DNA of 64,000 nt from positions 40,601-104,600 of the forward strand of contig JACPUE010000052.1 of assembly GCA_016192425.1 (NCBI GenBank), given 5' to 3'. The notes below the pieces were generated by a model, which saw only the letters and a list, made by a program, of their open reading frames with translations, was not told the DNA's origin and did not search any database. This stretch comes from Burkholderiales bacterium (GTDB lineage Bacteria > Pseudomonadota > Gammaproteobacteria > Burkholderiales > Burkholderiaceae_C). The translations under genes and the position numbers were made by a program. This document shows, piece by piece, positions 18,275 through 27,618 of the stretch (positions within the stretch are counted from its first letter, which is position 1; every line of letters begins with the position of its first letter).

Positions 18275-20128
18275 TCAGCGCACGAACACGGGCTCGGCAG
18301 CGTGGCGCTTGAGTTCCTCGGGCGAGCTGGCTTCGTCGGCGTCCATCACCAGCATGGGGCCGGGCATGGACAGGCTGTTTTCCAGCCGGTGGCACAGCGC
18401 CAGGCTTTCATCAGGCTCCAGGCCGGGCAGTTCCACAAACAGCAGGTAGGCCCGGCGCCGGGGGAATTCGCGCAGCTGCTTGCGTACCAGCCAGGCACGC
18501 GCCACGTTGCGGTAGCGGGCGAGTTGGGTGGTGAGCTCTGTCTGCTCGAAGGCGCTGAGGTCGTGCCGCACCGCGCGGGCAAAGAGCGATGCGCCCGAGA
18601 GTTCCTCCCAGGCGCGGTCTTCGGCCTCCTGGGCGCGCTCCAGGCGTTTGCGCCATTGCTTGTAGGCGGCGGCGTCGTGCTCCATGCCGGGGCGCGAGAT
18701 TTCCAGTTCGGCCAGCGCCGTGCGTGCCGCCCACCAGCGGCTGTCGCCATCGCCGTCCCAGAGCTGTTCCAGGCACTGGAGCTTGCCCTGGCGGTCTTCG
18801 TCGGGCAGGCTTTGCACCAGCCCGCGCAGGGCGCCCGCATGCCCTGGGCTGCGCTGCAGGGCCAGTTCGTACAGGGGCTGCACCGGCGCGCGCGGATCGA
18901 GGTGGCGCGAGAGGCGCGCCAGCTCCACCATTTCGTCGGCATTGTTCTGCGCCTGTTGGGCGGTGAGTTTTTGCACCCGCTCGCGCACCTGGGCCAGCCA
19001 GGCGTGGTGCTGCTTCCATTCGGTGGCGTGGTCGCGGCACCACTGCTTGTCGAAATGCGCAATCCAGCGCTTGGCGTCGTCGCCCAGCAGTTCCATGGCG
19101 CTGCCGCCCGACCATTCGGGCAGGATGGGCGGTGCTTCCAGTGCCTCGATGCGGTCGCGCAGGCCGGGGTGGGTGTCGTCCACATTGCTCAGGCGCTTGA
19201 GGGCCTGGCGCAGTGCGTCGTTGGCAAAGGCCGGGTCGGGCATGCGCGCCAGGCGCTTGCGCAGCGAGCGGTACGGCCCCACGGGCACCGGGTGGTCGGC
19301 GGCCTTGCTCCAGTGGCGCTCCCAGAAGTGGCGCTCCATCCAGGTGCCGCGCACTTCCACCTCGATGAGCGCGGCGGCGGCCACCTCGCGCCCCACCAGG
19401 CGCCCGGCGATGCGGTCGGCTTCGTACTCGTCCTGGCGCGCCAGCGCGAAGCTGCGCGCCGCAAAACGCGGCAGGTACCAATGCATGAAGGCGTTGGACG
19501 CGGCGGCCACGATGTTGCCGTCGTCGCGCAGGCCCTGGTGCATGCGCATCCAGGCCATGCGGGTGCGGTAGATCCAGGCGGCAAAGCGGCCGTGGTCGCC
19601 GCGCAGATGGCCGTATTCGTGGCCCAGCACGGCCAGGAAGCGCTGGCGGTCCAGCGCCATCAGCAGCGGCAGGCCGATGGTGAGGTGGTTGACCGCGCCG
19701 CCCAGCAGGCCGTAGCGCGGCTGCTGGCGGATGCAGGCGTTGAACTCGTCGTTGAGGTACACGTGGTGGATGTGCGGTCCCTTGATCTTGCGGCGGATGC
19801 GCTCCAGGGCGTCGAACAAGGCGGGCGCTTCCACGGCCGTGATCTCCACGCCGTCGGGCGCGTCGCTGCGCAGCCACAGCGCCTGCAGGCTGGTCCACAG
19901 CAGCGTCAGGCCGCTGATGAGCACCATCACGAACCCGAACCTGAAGCGCCCGGCCAGCAAGGGCGGCAAGGCCCAGGCCACCATGCCCAGCGCCAGCAGC
20001 AGGCAGCCCAGCACCCAGGCGTAGCCCAGGGCGGCAAACGCAGCCACGCTGCGCCGGTAGGCGCTGCTGTTTTCGGCGCTGGCGATTTCGCTCATGCGCA
20101 CCATGTGGACGAAATCGGCCTGGTCCAT
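18275..20128 (-). CDS. membrane M48-family zinc metalloprotease
   Basis: The product has 617 residues from the ATG at 20128, with AGGAGAGGG about 10 bases upstream. Two hydrophobic helices lie near residues 28-75. The zinc site HEYGHLRGD (about residue 165) and the third ligand in DEYEADRIAG identify an M48 peptidase with its catalytic domain in the N-terminal half. The C-terminal 300 residues are helical and repeat-like with no family I can name. Proteins of this layout are common in Burkholderiales. It may act in envelope protein quality control, which is inference. Confidence 0.8.
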   Translation of the reverse strand: MDQADFVHMVRMSEIASAENSSAYRRSVAAFAALGYAWVLGCLLLALGMVAWALPPLLAGRFRFGFVMVLISGLTLLWTSLQALWLRSDAPDGVEITAVEAPALFDALERIRRKIKGPHIHHVYLNDEFNACIRQQPRYGLLGGAVNHLTIGLPLLMALDRQRFLAVLGHEYGHLRGDHGRFAAWIYRTRMAWMRMHQGLRDDGNIVAAASNAFMHWYLPRFAARSFALARQDEYEADRIAGRLVGREVAAAALIEVEVRGTWMERHFWERHWSKAADHPVPVGPYRSLRKRLARMPDPAFANDALRQALKRLSNVDDTHPGLRDRIEALEAPPILPEWSGGSAMELLGDDAKRWIAHFDKQWCRDHATEWKQHHAWLAQVRERVQKLTAQQAQNNADEMVELARLSRHLDPRAPVQPLYELALQRSPGHAGALRGLVQSLPDEDRQGKLQCLEQLWDGDGDSRWWAARTALAELEISRPGMEHDAAAYKQWRKRLERAQEAEDRAWEELSGASLFARAVRHDLSAFEQTELTTQLARYRNVARAWLVRKQLREFPRRRAYLLFVELPGLEPDESLALCHRLENSLSMPGPMLVMDADEASSPEELKRHAAEPVFVR

Positions 20129-20204
20129 GTGGCAGCCCTCTCCTGTCGGTTTGAATCGTTCAGGCTGCCATGGTACCCGCGCCGTGCACGGGCGGCGGGT
20201 GACA

Positions 20205-21287
20205 TCAGCGGGGGCGGGGCAGCTCCAGCACGGCCTCCAGCCCGCCGCCGGTGGCGTTGCGCAGCACCAGCGTACCGCCATGGCGCAGGGCAATGTCGCG
20301 CGCAATCGACAGGCCCAGCCCCATGCCCCCGCTGGCGCGGTTGCGCGAGGGCTCCACCCGGTAGAACGGCTCCATGACGCTGGCCAGTTCCTGCGCCGGC
20401 AGGCCGGGCCCATGGTCGCGCACGGTGATGCGCACGGCAGTGCCCAGGTCCAGCACGCTGACCTGCGCGCCGCCGCCATAGCGCAGGGCGTTGCCCACCA
20501 GGTTGTCCAGGCAGCGGCGCAATGCACCGGGCCGCACCTGCAGGGGGGCGCAACGGCCGTCCACGGCGATCTCGTGGCCGGTGTCCAGATAGTCGTCGGC
20601 CATGCTGTCGATGAGGGCGCGCACATCGACCTTTGCCAGGGGCTCGGCGTGGGCCGCGCCGCGCAGATGCTCCAGCGTGGCGGTGATCATGGCGTCCATC
20701 TCGGCAATGTCGCGGCCCATGCGCTCGCGCTCGCTGGCCTGCGCCAGGGCTTCGGTGCGCAGGCGCAGGCGGGTCAGCGGGGTGCGCAGGTCGTGCGACA
20801 CGGCGGCCACAAACCGGTCGCGCTCGGCTAACTGTTGGCGGATGCGTGCCTGCATCTGGTTGAACACCCGGCTGGCCTGGCGGAATTCGCGCGGCCCTTC
20901 TTCGGGCACCGGGGGGGTGGCGCCCTCCTGCCCCAGTGCCTGCGCCGCCTCGGCCAGGCGCTGCACGGGCCGCGTCAGCCAGCGGGCCGCCCACCAGGCC
21001 GCCGCCGCCAGCGCGGCCAGGCGCACGGCAATGTCCAGCACCAGGCCCCAGCGCAGCGGCGCGGGCGCCTGGAGCATGCCCAGCAAGCCTCGCGGGCCAG
21101 GCCCCGGCCCTGCTTGCGCTGGCGGCGGCCCCGGCGGTGGCGCCGACATGCCTGGCGGCTGGGGCGGCTGCGGGCGCAGTTCGAACATCAGCGACAGGGC
21201 CAGCACATGGCTGGCCAGCACGGCCAGCACCAGCAGCAGCGTGAGGCGCCCGCGCAGCGTGTCGGGCAGCAGCCCTAGCGATGGCAT
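20205..21287 (-). CDS. membrane sensor histidine kinase (OmpR partner type)
   Basis: The product has 360 residues from the ATG at 21287, overlapping the response regulator by 13 bases. Membrane helices at about residues 14-34 and 80-100 flank a short periplasmic loop very rich in proline and glycine (MSAPPPGPPPAQAGPGPGP). A HAMP segment, the H-box AAVSHDLRTPLTRL, the N-box DNLVGNALRYGG and the G-boxes DHGPGLP and GMGLGLSI follow. Such a short proline-rich sensor loop suggests a metal or envelope signal, but the ligand cannot be read from the sequence. Confidence 0.87.
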   Translation of the reverse strand: MPSLGLLPDTLRGRLTLLLVLAVLASHVLALSLMFELRPQPPQPPGMSAPPPGPPPAQAGPGPGPRGLLGMLQAPAPLRWGLVLDIAVRLAALAAAAWWAARWLTRPVQRLAEAAQALGQEGATPPVPEEGPREFRQASRVFNQMQARIRQQLAERDRFVAAVSHDLRTPLTRLRLRTEALAQASERERMGRDIAEMDAMITATLEHLRGAAHAEPLAKVDVRALIDSMADDYLDTGHEIAVDGRCAPLQVRPGALRRCLDNLVGNALRYGGGAQVSVLDLGTAVRITVRDHGPGLPAQELASVMEPFYRVEPSRNRASGGMGLGLSIARDIALRHGGTLVLRNATGGGLEAVLELPRPR

Positions 21288-21994
21288 CCGATACGCCCCT
21301 GCAGCGACTGCACCTGCAGCAGATAGCCTGCGCCGCGCACGGTGCGGATCATCGAGGGCGCGCAGGCCCCGTCGGCCAGCTTGCCGCGCAGGCGCGAGAC
21401 CAGCAGGTCGATGCTGCGCTCGAACGCGTCCATGGTGCGGCCGCGCGCCTGCTCCATCAATTGGTCGCGGCTGAAGATGCGCCGGGGCATGCGCAAAAAG
21501 GTGCACAGCAGGCGGAATTCGGCGTTGGACAGCGGCACCAGCACCCCTTGCGGCGAGACCAGGTGGCGCTCGACGGTGTGCAGCTCCCAGCCGTCAAAGC
21601 GCACCACATCGTCGGTCAAGGCCTGCGGCTGGCCCGCCGAGCGGCGCAGCACGGTCTGGATGCGCGCCACCAGCTCGCGCGGCTCGAACGGCTTGGCCAT
21701 GTAGTCGTCGGCGCCCATCTCCAGGCCCAGCACGCGGTCGTAGGGGTCGCAGCGCGCGGTGAGCATGATGATGGGCAGGGCCGAGCGCTGGCGCACCTCG
21801 CGCGCCAGGGTGATGCCGTCTTCGCCCGGCAGCATGAGGTCCAGCACCAGCAGATCGACGCTGTGCTGCGCCATCTGCTCGCGCATGGTCGCGCCGTCGT
21901 GCGCCGCCAGGGCCTCGAAGCCAAAGCGGCGCAGGTAGTCGGTCAAAAGTGCCGTGATGTCGGCGTCGTCGTCCACGACCAGAACGGTGTGCAT
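21275..21994 (-). CDS. OmpR-family response regulator
   Basis: The product has 239 residues from the ATG at 21994. The receiver domain has the acidic triplet VDDD, the phospho-acceptor in LVLDLMLPGEDG, and MLTA and KPFEP. The C-terminal winged helix-turn-helix has the usual RTVRGAGYLL ending. It is co-transcribed with the kinase and divergent from the EF-hand gene, whose control region it may bind. Confidence 0.9.
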   Translation of the reverse strand: MHTVLVVDDDADITALLTDYLRRFGFEALAAHDGATMREQMAQHSVDLLVLDLMLPGEDGITLAREVRQRSALPIIMLTARCDPYDRVLGLEMGADDYMAKPFEPRELVARIQTVLRRSAGQPQALTDDVVRFDGWELHTVERHLVSPQGVLVPLSNAEFRLLCTFLRMPRRIFSRDQLMEQARGRTMDAFERSIDLLVSRLRGKLADGACAPSMIRTVRGAGYLLQVQSLQGRIGCHR

Positions 21995-22215
21995 CCCTCG
22001 TCTCGCAAAGCGCGCAATCGGGCCAGTGTAGGCAAGCCCCTGGCCGCCAGGGCGGCGAACTGGCGGGTGTTCGCCCGGCTTTTCCAGGCTTGGAACCGGG
22101 CTTTGTATCAGCGCCGGTACAAACAGGACAAACCCCCTTGACATGCCCCGCCAAGAATGAAGCCAGGCTCCCAGGCCCCCTGGCGGCCAACAACCCTGGA
22201 AAGAAAGGAATGACT
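21995..22215. promoter_or_regulatory. divergent promoter region, two-component system / EF-hand gene
   Basis: These 221 bases separate the regulator and EF-hand genes. I found no clear repeat pair for OmpR-type binding and no consensus -35/-10. The ribosome-binding site AAAGGA lies directly before the EF-hand start. Confidence 0.35.
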
Positions 22216-23229
22216 ATGACGAGCATCTCAAGCGTCAGCAGCAGTGCATGGTCGGGCATGGGCATGCAACGCAGCCAGCGTGCAGCCCCATCGCCCGAGC
22301 GCCTGATGTCCAAGATCGACACCGACCAAAGCGGCGGCGTCAACGACACCGAACTGCAAGGCCTGCTGGACAAGGTGGCCCAGAAAACCGGCACGCAGCT
22401 CAGCGCCTCCGACGTGCTGACCCAGTTCGACGCCGATGGCAACGGCCAGCTCAGCAGCGACGAGCTGGGCAAGACGATGCAAAGCATCCTGCCCCCGCCC
22501 TCGACTATGGACTTTGCGCAGCAGCGCGCCTCCGGCAGCAGCAGCGCCGACGGCACCGCCAACACTGGCGAGGCGGGCGACGACCTGTTTGCCAAGGTGG
22601 ACGCAGACGGCGACAACGCCATCAGCGCCACCGAACTGCAGGCCCTGCTGGAAGCCATGTCCGGCGGCACCGCCAGCCAGACCGGCGTGAGCAGCGACGA
22701 CGTCTTCGCCGCGCTGGACACCGACGGCGACGGCAGCCTCACCCAGGCCGAGTTCGATGCCGGCCGCCCCGCAAGCCAGGGCGGCCATGGCGGCGGCGTT
22801 GGCGGGCCGGGCGGCATGCCACCCCCGCCCCCGGCAGGCGCAGCGCAGGGCAGCGACAGCAGCACGGCGTCTGCGCAAGACGATGCGCTGGACACCAACG
22901 GCGACGGTGTGGTGTCGCTGAGCGAGCGGCTCGCGGGCCAAACGTCCAGCGTGCAGCAGGACGCCGTTGCGGCGCTGTTCCAATCCATCGACACCGATGG
23001 CGACCAGCAGATCAGCAGCAGCGAATCCAGCGCCTTCATCCAGGCCCTGAGCTCGGCCTATGGAAGCAGCGCCACCAGCAGCACCAGCGCCCAGGACGGC
23101 GCCAGCACCGCCAGCAGCCCGCGTGGCGAGCTGATGCACCTGGCAGAGCTGGCCCGCCAGCGCTACGCCGAAGCTGCCAACGCGTGGAGCAGCAGCACCT
23201 CCAGCAGCGCACTCAGCGCAGTGGCTTGA
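22216..23229 (+). CDS. six-EF-hand calcium-binding protein
   Basis: The 337-residue protein has six canonical EF-hand loops at residues 35-46, 72-83, 129-140, 168-179, 226-237 and 259-270 (for example DADGNGQLSSDE and DTDGDGSLTQAE). The last 60 residues are Ser/Ala-rich and the middle has a Gly/Pro stretch (GGMPPPPPAG). There is no signal peptide. I preferred the ATG at 22216 over 22210 because it leaves about six bases after the GGA of the ribosome-binding site. None of the loops has proline at position 2, so it is not lanmodulin-like. It probably buffers or senses Ca2+. Confidence 0.8.
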   Translation: MTSISSVSSSAWSGMGMQRSQRAAPSPERLMSKIDTDQSGGVNDTELQGLLDKVAQKTGTQLSASDVLTQFDADGNGQLSSDELGKTMQSILPPPSTMDFAQQRASGSSSADGTANTGEAGDDLFAKVDADGDNAISATELQALLEAMSGGTASQTGVSSDDVFAALDTDGDGSLTQAEFDAGRPASQGGHGGGVGGPGGMPPPPPAGAAQGSDSSTASAQDDALDTNGDGVVSLSERLAGQTSSVQQDAVAALFQSIDTDGDQQISSSESSAFIQALSSAYGSSATSSTSAQDGASTASSPRGELMHLAELARQRYAEAANAWSSSTSSSALSAVA

Positions 23230-23240
23230 GGCAAGCCTGT

Positions 23241-23266
23241 CCCGCCGTGCGGATGTGCACGGCGGG
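23241..23266 (+). terminator. hairpin after EF-hand gene
   Basis: A perfect nine-base-pair stem (cccgccgtg / cacggcggg) begins 11 bases after the stop. The following sequence lacks a good T run, so termination may be weak or Rho-assisted. Confidence 0.5.
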
Positions 23267-23275
23267 AATTCAAGC

Positions 23276-23331
23276 AAAAATCAGCGATAGCGCCCGTATT
23301 TATTGCGCTAACAGCTACAATTTTGATAGCA
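23276..23331. repeat. dispersed repeat, copy C (supplies purN stop codon)
   Basis: Read on the minus strand this copy starts tgctatcaaaattgtagctg and continues ttagcgcaataaatacgggcgct. The last four codons and the TAG stop of purN come from this repeat. Confidence 0.7.
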
Positions 23332-23896
23332 ATTGAGCCACCGCCCGGGGGTACAGCACATGCTCCTGCGTCAGCACCCGGGCGGCCAGGGTGTCGGCGG
23401 TGTCGCCGGGCAGCACGGGCACCACGGCCTGGTCCAGGATGGGGCCCACGTCCAGCTCTGCGGTGACCTGGTGCACCGTACAGCCCGCAAACCTGCAGCC
23501 CGCGTCGATGGCGCGCTGGTGCGTGTGCAGGCCGGTAAAGGCGGGCAGCAGCGAAGGGTGGATGTTGAGCAGCCGCCCCGCGTAGTGCGCCACAAAGCCT
23601 GGCGTGAGAATGCGCATGAAGCCCGCCAGCACGACCAGCGTGGGGGCGTGGCGGTCAATGCGCTCGGCCAGCGCGGCGTCAAAGGCTTCGCGGGTGGCAA
23701 AGGGCTTGTGGTCCAACACCTCGGTGGCAATGCCCTGCGCCTGGGCAAAGGCCAGCCCCGGCGCATCGGCCTTGTTGGACACCACGGCCGCCACGCGGGC
23801 GCCCAGGCGCTTGTCCCACTGCTGCTGCTGCGCCGTGCGCACGATGGCGGCCATGTTGGAGCCGCCGCCAGAGATCAGAATCACGATGTTCTTCAT
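23315..23896 (-). CDS. purN: phosphoribosylglycinamide formyltransferase
   Basis: This 193-residue GAR transformylase of purine synthesis transfers formyl from 10-formyl-THF to GAR. The N-terminus [15 protein letters not shown] binds the phosphate. The catalytic triad is visible as [10 protein letters not shown] (Asn, His) and ELDVGPI (Asp). The final residues and stop codon are contributed by a dispersed repeat, so the C-terminus may differ from that of relatives. The gene is divergent from the YceH-like gene by 31 bases. Confidence 0.95.
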   Translation of the reverse strand: MKNIVILISGGGSNMAAIVRTAQQQQWDKRLGARVAAVVSNKADAPGLAFAQAQGIATEVLDHKPFATREAFDAALAERIDRHAPTLVVLAGFMRILTPGFVAHYAGRLLNIHPSLLPAFTGLHTHQRAIDAGCRFAGCTVHQVTAELDVGPILDQAVVPVLPGDTADTLAARVLTQEHVLYPRAVAQLLSKL

Positions 23897-23927
23897 TTGC
23901 CGTGATTATCTAGGAGCCCCCTCCACC

Positions 23928-24596
23928 ATGCCTTTCGACCCCGCCACCCACCCCCTGAGTGCCCTGGAAGCCCGCGTGCTCGCCACGCTGATGGAAAAGG
24001 CCCGCACCGTGCCCGACAGCTACCCGCTCACGCTGAACGCCGTGGTCACCGGCTGCAACCAGAAGACCGCCCGCGAACCCGTGATGCAGGTGAGCGACGC
24101 CCAGGCGCAAGAGGCGCTGGACAGCCTGCGCCAGCGCTCGCTGGTGTTCGAGTCCAGCGGCGGGCGTGCCACGCGCTACGAGCACAACTTCCAGCGCGTG
24201 GTGGGCGTGCCCGACCAGGCCGCCGCGCTGCTGGGCCTGCTGATGCTGCGCGGGCCGCAGACGGCGGGCGAGCTGCGCATCAACACCGAGCGCTGGCACC
24301 GCTTTGCCGACATTTCCTCGGTCGAGGCCTTTCTGGACGAACTGCGCGAGCGCAGCGCCGACAAAGGCGGCCCGCTGGTCGTGCCGCTGCCGCGCGCCCC
24401 CGGCGCGCGCGAGCCGCGCTGGGCGCACCTGCTGTGCGGGCCGGTAGACATCTCCGCCCTCGCCGCCGCAGCCCCCGCCAGCACCAGCGAGCCCGATACC
24501 GCCCTGCAAGAGCGCGTGCAGGCGCTGGAAGCCGAGGTGGCCGCGCTGAAAGACACCGTCGCCCGGCTCTGCGCGGCACAGCATCTGCCGGGCTAG
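23928..24596 (+). CDS. YceH-like DUF480 protein
   Basis: This 222-residue protein has the conserved DUF480 opening [20 protein letters not shown], the pattern [20 protein letters not shown] and later [18 protein letters not shown]. The family has two winged-helix domains and no settled function. The C-terminus adds a short coiled coil ([20 protein letters not shown]). I chose the ATG at 23928 because earlier in-frame codons run into the purN gene. Confidence 0.88.
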   Translation: MPFDPATHPLSALEARVLATLMEKARTVPDSYPLTLNAVVTGCNQKTAREPVMQVSDAQAQEALDSLRQRSLVFESSGGRATRYEHNFQRVVGVPDQAAALLGLLMLRGPQTAGELRINTERWHRFADISSVEAFLDELRERSADKGGPLVVPLPRAPGAREPRWAHLLCGPVDISALAAAAPASTSEPDTALQERVQALEAEVAALKDTVARLCAAQHLPG

Positions 24597-24695
24597 AACC
24601 CGTGCCTGGTCTGTCTCTGCCCGGGATGTCTCCATTTGGACAGTTCAAAAACGAACGCCCGTGCTACAAATGCGACTTCTCAGGAGACACACCCT

Positions 24696-25877
24696 ATGGA
24701 TCTCGCATTCACCCCCGAAGAACAGGCGTTCCGTGACGAAGTCCGCGCCTGGGTTCGCAGCAACCTCCCCCCGGAGATTTCGCACAAAGTCCACAACGCC
24801 CTGCGCCTGACGCGGGACGACCTGCAGGGCTGGGCCAAGATCCTGGGCAAGAAGGGCTGGCTGGCCTCGGGCTGGCCCCGGCAGTTTGGCGGCCCCGGCT
24901 GGACGGCCGTGCAAAAGCACCTGTTCGAAGAAGAATGCGCGCTGGCCGGTGCGCCGCGCGTCGTGCCCTTCGGCCCCGTGATGGTGGCCCCCGTCATCAT
25001 GGCCTACGGCACGCCCGAGCAGCAGCAGCGCTTCCTGCCCGGCATCGCCAGCGGCGCGGTGTGGTGGAGCCAGGGCTACTCGGAGCCCGGCTCGGGCTCC
25101 GACCTGGCCTCGGTCAAGACGCGCGCCGAGCGCGTGGGCAACAAATACATCGTCAACGGCCAGAAGACCTGGACCACGCTGGGCCAGTACGGCGAGTGGA
25201 TTTTCTGCCTGGTGCGCACCAGCAACGAGGGCAAGCCGCAAACAGGCATCAGCTTCCTGCTGGTCGACATGAAGTCGCCCGGCGTGACTGTGCGCCCGAT
25301 CAAGCTGCTCGACGGCGAATGCGAAGTCAACGAGGTGTTCTTCGACAACGTCGAAGTGCCTGCCGAGAACCTGATCGGCGAGGAGAACAAGGGCTGGACC
25401 TACGCCAAGCACCTGCTCAGCCACGAGCGCACCAACATCGCCGACGTGAACCGCGCCAAGCGCGAGCTCGAACGCCTCAAGCGCATCGCCAAGGCCGAGG
25501 GCCTGTGGGACGACCAGCGCTTGCGTGACCAGATCGCCCTGCTCGAAGTGGATGTGGTGGCGCTGGAAATGCTGGTGCTGCGCGTGCTCTCGGCCGAGAA
25601 GAGCGGCAAGAACTCGCTCGACATCGCCGGTCTGCTCAAGATCAAGGGCAGCGAGATCCAGCAGCGCTACGCCGAGCTGATGATGCTGGCCGCCGGCCCC
25701 TTCGCCCTGCCCTTCATCGAGGAAGCCATGGAAGCGGGCTGGCAAGGCGACTTCCCCGGCGGCAGCGTGGCCCATGCGCCGCTGGCCTCCACCTACTTCA
25801 ACATGCGCAAGACCACCATCTACGGTGGCTCGAACGAAGTGCAACGCAACATCGTCGCTCAAACGGTTCTGGGCTGA
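24696..25877 (+). CDS. acyl-CoA dehydrogenase, PimC-like large subunit
   Basis: The 393-residue flavoprotein begins MDLAFTPEEQAFRDEV. It has the FAD/substrate loop YSEPGSGSDLAS and the C-terminal IYGGSNEVQRNIVAQ. CAGGAG lies 9 bases before the ATG. It is followed 12 bases later by a second, shorter acyl-CoA dehydrogenase. Such a large and small pair is the arrangement of PimC/PimD, which oxidise dicarboxyl-CoA or long acyl-CoA. The substrate here is not shown by the sequence. Confidence 0.88.
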   Translation: MDLAFTPEEQAFRDEVRAWVRSNLPPEISHKVHNALRLTRDDLQGWAKILGKKGWLASGWPRQFGGPGWTAVQKHLFEEECALAGAPRVVPFGPVMVAPVIMAYGTPEQQQRFLPGIASGAVWWSQGYSEPGSGSDLASVKTRAERVGNKYIVNGQKTWTTLGQYGEWIFCLVRTSNEGKPQTGISFLLVDMKSPGVTVRPIKLLDGECEVNEVFFDNVEVPAENLIGEENKGWTYAKHLLSHERTNIADVNRAKRELERLKRIAKAEGLWDDQRLRDQIALLEVDVVALEMLVLRVLSAEKSGKNSLDIAGLLKIKGSEIQQRYAELMMLAAGPFALPFIEEAMEAGWQGDFPGGSVAHAPLASTYFNMRKTTIYGGSNEVQRNIVAQTVLG

Positions 25878-25889
25878 GGAGACAAGAAC

Positions 25890-27005
25890 ATGGATTTCGA
25901 TTTTTCTGACGACCAGCAGCAACTGCGCGACGCCGTGCGCAAGTGGGTGGACAAGGGCTATCGCGTAGAGCGCCGCCGCGCCATCGTCGCCGCGGGCGGT
26001 TTCGACCGCGCCGCCTACGGTGAACTGGCCGAGCTGGGCCTCACGGCCCTCACGGTGCCCGAACAGCACGACGGCATGGGCCAGGGTGCCATCGACGCCA
26101 TGGTGGCCATGGAAGAGCTGGGCCGTGGCATGGTGCTGGAGCCTCTGGCGCACACCTTCATCGCCAGCAGCGTGCTCTCCCACTGCGCATCGGCTGACGT
26201 GCAGGCCGCCTGGCTGCCGCGCATCGCCAGCGGCGAGGCCCTGGTGGTGCTGGCCCACCAGGAGCGCAAGGCTCGCTACCGCCTGGATATTTGCGAGGCA
26301 AAAGCGGCTGTAACGCCCACTGGATATGCGCTGACAGCTACCAAAAGCATAGTACCCGCAGGCGACCAGGCCGACGCCTTCCTCGTGCCCGCGCAGCTGG
26401 ACGGCCAGATCGCGCTGTTCCTGGTCGAGCGCGCCGCCTCCGGCGTCGCCACGCGCGGCTATGTGACGCAGGACGGCAGCCGCGCCGCCGAGGTGCAGCT
26501 GGCCAACGCCGCCGCCACGCTGGTCACCCAGGACGGATTGGGCGCGCTGGAACTGGCCGTGGACACCGGCATCGCCGCCACCTGCGCCGAGGCCGTGGGC
26601 GTGATGGACCAGACCCTGGCCCTGACCGTGGACTACATGAACCAGCGCAAGCAGTTCGGCGTGGCCATCGCCAGCTTCCAGGCCCTGCGCCACCGCGTGG
26701 CCGACATGAAGATGCAGCTCGAACTGGCCCGCTCCATGAGCTACTACGCCAGCCTCAAGCTCGGCGCCCCCGCCCCCGAACGCCGCGCCGCCCTGGCCCG
26801 CGCCAAGGTGCAGCTGGGCCAGTCCATGCGCTTCGTGGGCCAGCAGTCGGTGCAGCTGCACGGCGGCATCGGCGTGACCGACGAGTACATCGGCAGCCAC
26901 TACTTCAAGAAGCTCACGCAGCTGGAAATGACCTTCGGCGACACGCTGCACCATCTGGGAGAGGTGTCCAAGCGCATGCAGGATACCGCTGGGGTTTTCG
27001 CCTGA
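25890..27005 (+). CDS. acyl-CoA dehydrogenase, PimD-like small subunit
   Basis: The 371-residue protein begins MDFDFSDDQQQLRDAV and keeps the C-terminal acyl-CoA dehydrogenase helices (YMNQRKQFGVAIASFQALRH, QLHGGIGVTDEYIGSHYFK). It probably forms a heteromer with the preceding gene. Residues about 136-155 (AKAAVTPTGYALTATKSIV) are encoded by dispersed repeat copy D, yet they align plausibly with the beta-domain strand that family members have at this point. The repeat may therefore have been accommodated without loss of function. Confidence 0.86.
   Translation: MDFDFSDDQQQLRDAVRKWVDKGYRVERRRAIVAAGGFDRAAYGELAELGLTALTVPEQHDGMGQGAIDAMVAMEELGRGMVLEPLAHTFIASSVLSHCASADVQAAWLPRIASGEALVVLAHQERKARYRLDICEAKAAVTPTGYALTATKSIVPAGDQADAFLVPAQLDGQIALFLVERAASGVATRGYVTQDGSRAAEVQLANAAATLVTQDGLGALELAVDTGIAATCAEAVGVMDQTLALTVDYMNQRKQFGVAIASFQALRHRVADMKMQLELARSMSYYASLKLGAPAPERRAALARAKVQLGQSMRFVGQQSVQLHGGIGVTDEYIGSHYFKKLTQLEMTFGDTLHHLGEVSKRMQDTAGVFA
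26297..26354. repeat. dispersed repeat, copy D (inside acyl-CoA dehydrogenase gene)
   Basis: The minus-strand reading tactatgcttttggtagctg, then tcagcgcatatccagtgggcgttacagccgc, parallels copies C and E along its whole length. It is translated in frame. Confidence 0.65.
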
Positions 27006-27021
27006 AGCCAGGTCCTGCACA

Positions 27022-27053
27022 AAAGAAAAACCGCCTTGGGGCGGTTTTTCTTT
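27022..27053. terminator. bidirectional Rho-independent terminator
   Basis: The stem aaagaaaaaccgcc / ggcggtttttcttt with loop ttgg sits between the convergent acyl-CoA dehydrogenase and HNH genes. A-rich and T-rich flanks make it work in both directions. Confidence 0.92.
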
Positions 27054-27060
27054 GGGGTCG

Positions 27061-27618
27061 TCAGGCCAGCAACCGCGACGACTTGGGCACATGCGCCATC
27101 AAAAATTCCATCTGGTCGGCCAGGATGCGGCGGTTGCGCAGGATGAAGTCTTCCCACAGGCTGGGCACATAGGGCGCATACAGCAGCGGCATGTGGGCCT
27201 GCTCGGGGGTGCGCGGGCCCTTGCGGTGGTTGCAGGGGCGGCAGGCGGTGACCACGTTCATCCAGTGGTCCTGCCCGTTCCTGGCAAACGGCACGATGTG
27301 CTCTCGTGTGAGGTCTTCCTCGTGGAAATGGCCGCCGCAGTAGGCACACACATTGCGGTCGCGGGCAAACAGCTTGGCGTTGGTGAGGCTGGGGTGCAGG
27401 TCGAAGGGGTTGATGGCGGGCACGCCCTTGGTGCCGATGATGCTGTTGACGGCGATGACCGACTGGCGCCCCGTGAGCGCGTTGTGCCCGCCGTGGAAGA
27501 CGGCGATTTCCCCGCCAGACTCCCAGCGCACTTCGTCTGCGGCATAGTGGATCACCGCCTGCTCCAGCGATATCCACGACTGGGGCAAGCCCTGGGCAGA
27601 GAGCTTCAAGACCTTCAC
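27061..27618 (-). CDS. HNH endonuclease family protein
   Basis: The product has 185 residues from a GTG at 27618 that has a perfect GGAGG seven bases upstream; the longer frame has no such signal. The HNH zinc-finger core is CAYCGGHF...TREHIVPFARNGQDHWMNVVTACRPCNHRKG, with both CxxC pairs. It is a free-standing HNH protein of a type widespread in bacteria. Its biological role is unknown, and no intron, mobile element or restriction partner is nearby. Confidence 0.85.
   Translation of the reverse strand: MKVLKLSAQGLPQSWISLEQAVIHYAADEVRWESGGEIAVFHGGHNALTGRQSVIAVNSIIGTKGVPAINPFDLHPSLTNAKLFARDRNVCAYCGGHFHEEDLTREHIVPFARNGQDHWMNVVTACRPCNHRKGPRTPEQAHMPLLYAPYVPSLWEDFILRNRRILADQMEFLMAHVPKSSRLLA

Noticed and set aside
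22216..23229. EF-hand protein as a lanmodulin that serves the lanthanide-type dehydrogenase
   Set aside because: None of the six loops has proline at position 2, there is no signal peptide, and the gene is about 18 kb from the dehydrogenase in a different context.
27061..27618. HNH gene as part of a mobile intron or defence system
   Set aside because: No intron-like structure, reverse transcriptase, methylase or other defence gene is adjacent; it lies among housekeeping genes.
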